Source: an uncultured Clostridia bacterium (lineage in GTDB: Bacteria; Bacillota; Clostridia; Peptostreptococcales; Anaerovoracaceae). Taken from it: DNA of 14,092 nt. A model generated the notes under the pieces. It was not told the origin of the DNA, ran no database searches, and saw only the letters and a list, made by a program, of their open reading frames with translations. The stretch covers positions 1 to 14,092 of the forward strand of contig CAKQOW010000058.1 in the NCBI GenBank assembly GCA_934256595.1, given 5' to 3'. The position numbers and the translations under genes were made by a program. Below, piece after piece: positions 13,987 to 14,092 of this stretch (position 1 is the stretch's first letter; each line of letters starts with the position of its first letter).

Positions 13987-14092
13987 TTGAGTAAGGTAAC
14001 AAAAACTGATTACATTGCTGAAGCTGTAGCAGGATTCACACACAGAACTGCTATCGAAGAGGCAGCAAGATGCTTACTGTGCCATGACGCAC
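13987..14092 (+). CDS. N-terminus of a PreT/GltD-like Fe-S flavoprotein (cut by window end)
   Basis: TTG 13987 opens a frame with no stop to the window end, giving 35 residues: MSKVTKTDYIAEAVAGFTHR then TAIEEAARCLLCHDA. GGGAGGA lies about 8 bases before the TTG. The segment EEAARCLLCHDA closely resembles the beginning of PreT (the NADH-accepting, FAD/Fe-S subunit of bacterial dihydropyrimidine dehydrogenase; E. coli PreT has EASRCLLCHDAPC from memory) and of related GltD-like subunits, where these two cysteines begin the first Fe-S site. Next residues are expected to be APC...CP. Too little is present to tell PreT from other members. It is divergent from the MATE gene. Confidence 0.65.
   Translation, partial: MSKVTKTDYIAEAVAGFTHRTAIEEAARCLLCHDA

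Noticed and set aside
13852..14043. 63-codon minus-strand open frame
   Set aside because: It covers an AT-rich promoter region and the beginning of the PreT-like gene on the other strand; it has no recognisable motif.
1..14092. CRISPR array, tRNA, rRNA or riboswitch
   Set aside because: No regularly spaced direct repeats, cloverleaf-like sequence or recognised riboswitch core was found on either strand by eye.

Overview
The window looks like chromosome from a strictly anaerobic, low-GC Firmicute of the class Clostridia. The signs are AT-rich intergenic DNA, strong AGGAGG-type ribosome binding sites, heavy AGA use for arginine, a soluble iron-sulfur/flavin redox complex and protein families typical of gut Clostridia. 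No rRNA, tRNA or CRISPR array was seen, and species cannot be fixed from this sequence.

Left edge (1-131): the last part of an IS200/IS605-type tnpB gene and the element's right-end hairpin. The element ends just before the control region of the next operon. Positions 132-386 hold two extended -10 promoters sharing an identical 11-mer, a cluster of palindromes between and beside the elements of the first promoter, and a perfect 8-bp hairpin with a GCGA loop at the predicted 5' end of the second transcript.

Main operon (387-6176): three tightly spaced genes encode a NuoE/HydC-like [2Fe-2S] protein, a NuoF/HydB-like FMN/NADH protein with an extra ferredoxin tail, and a 1167-residue fusion. The fusion carries a [2Fe-2S] domain, a complete GltD/NfnB-like FAD/NADPH module, a 2[4Fe-4S] ferredoxin and a formate-dehydrogenase-like domain that has lost the Cys/Sec molybdenum ligand. 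No hydrogenase, membrane or quinone module is present. The best reading is a soluble NADH / NADPH / ferredoxin transhydrogenase of the electron-bifurcating type, resembling the Sporomusa-type Nfn (Stn) family. An intrinsic terminator closes the operon.

Middle (6267-9015): a family III CoA-transferase translationally coupled to a GNAT acetyltransferase, then a strong hairpin and a separately expressed LCMT-like SAM methyltransferase. Facing it is a membrane-anchored polysaccharide deacetylase (9027-9893, minus). A compact divergent control region with a perfect 14-bp palindrome leads into mtaB and a HIT-family gene (9986-11670), which end at a strong terminator.

Right (11693-13730, minus): a MATE exporter overlaps a GNAT-DUF3781 fusion gene whose stop codon lies in the loop of the facing terminator. 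Divergent from MATE, and cut by the window end, is a TTG-started gene whose first 35 residues match the N-terminus of PreT/GltD-like Fe-S flavoproteins. Its upstream region carries a dyad nearly identical to one at the main operon promoter, which suggests that the two redox loci may share a regulator.
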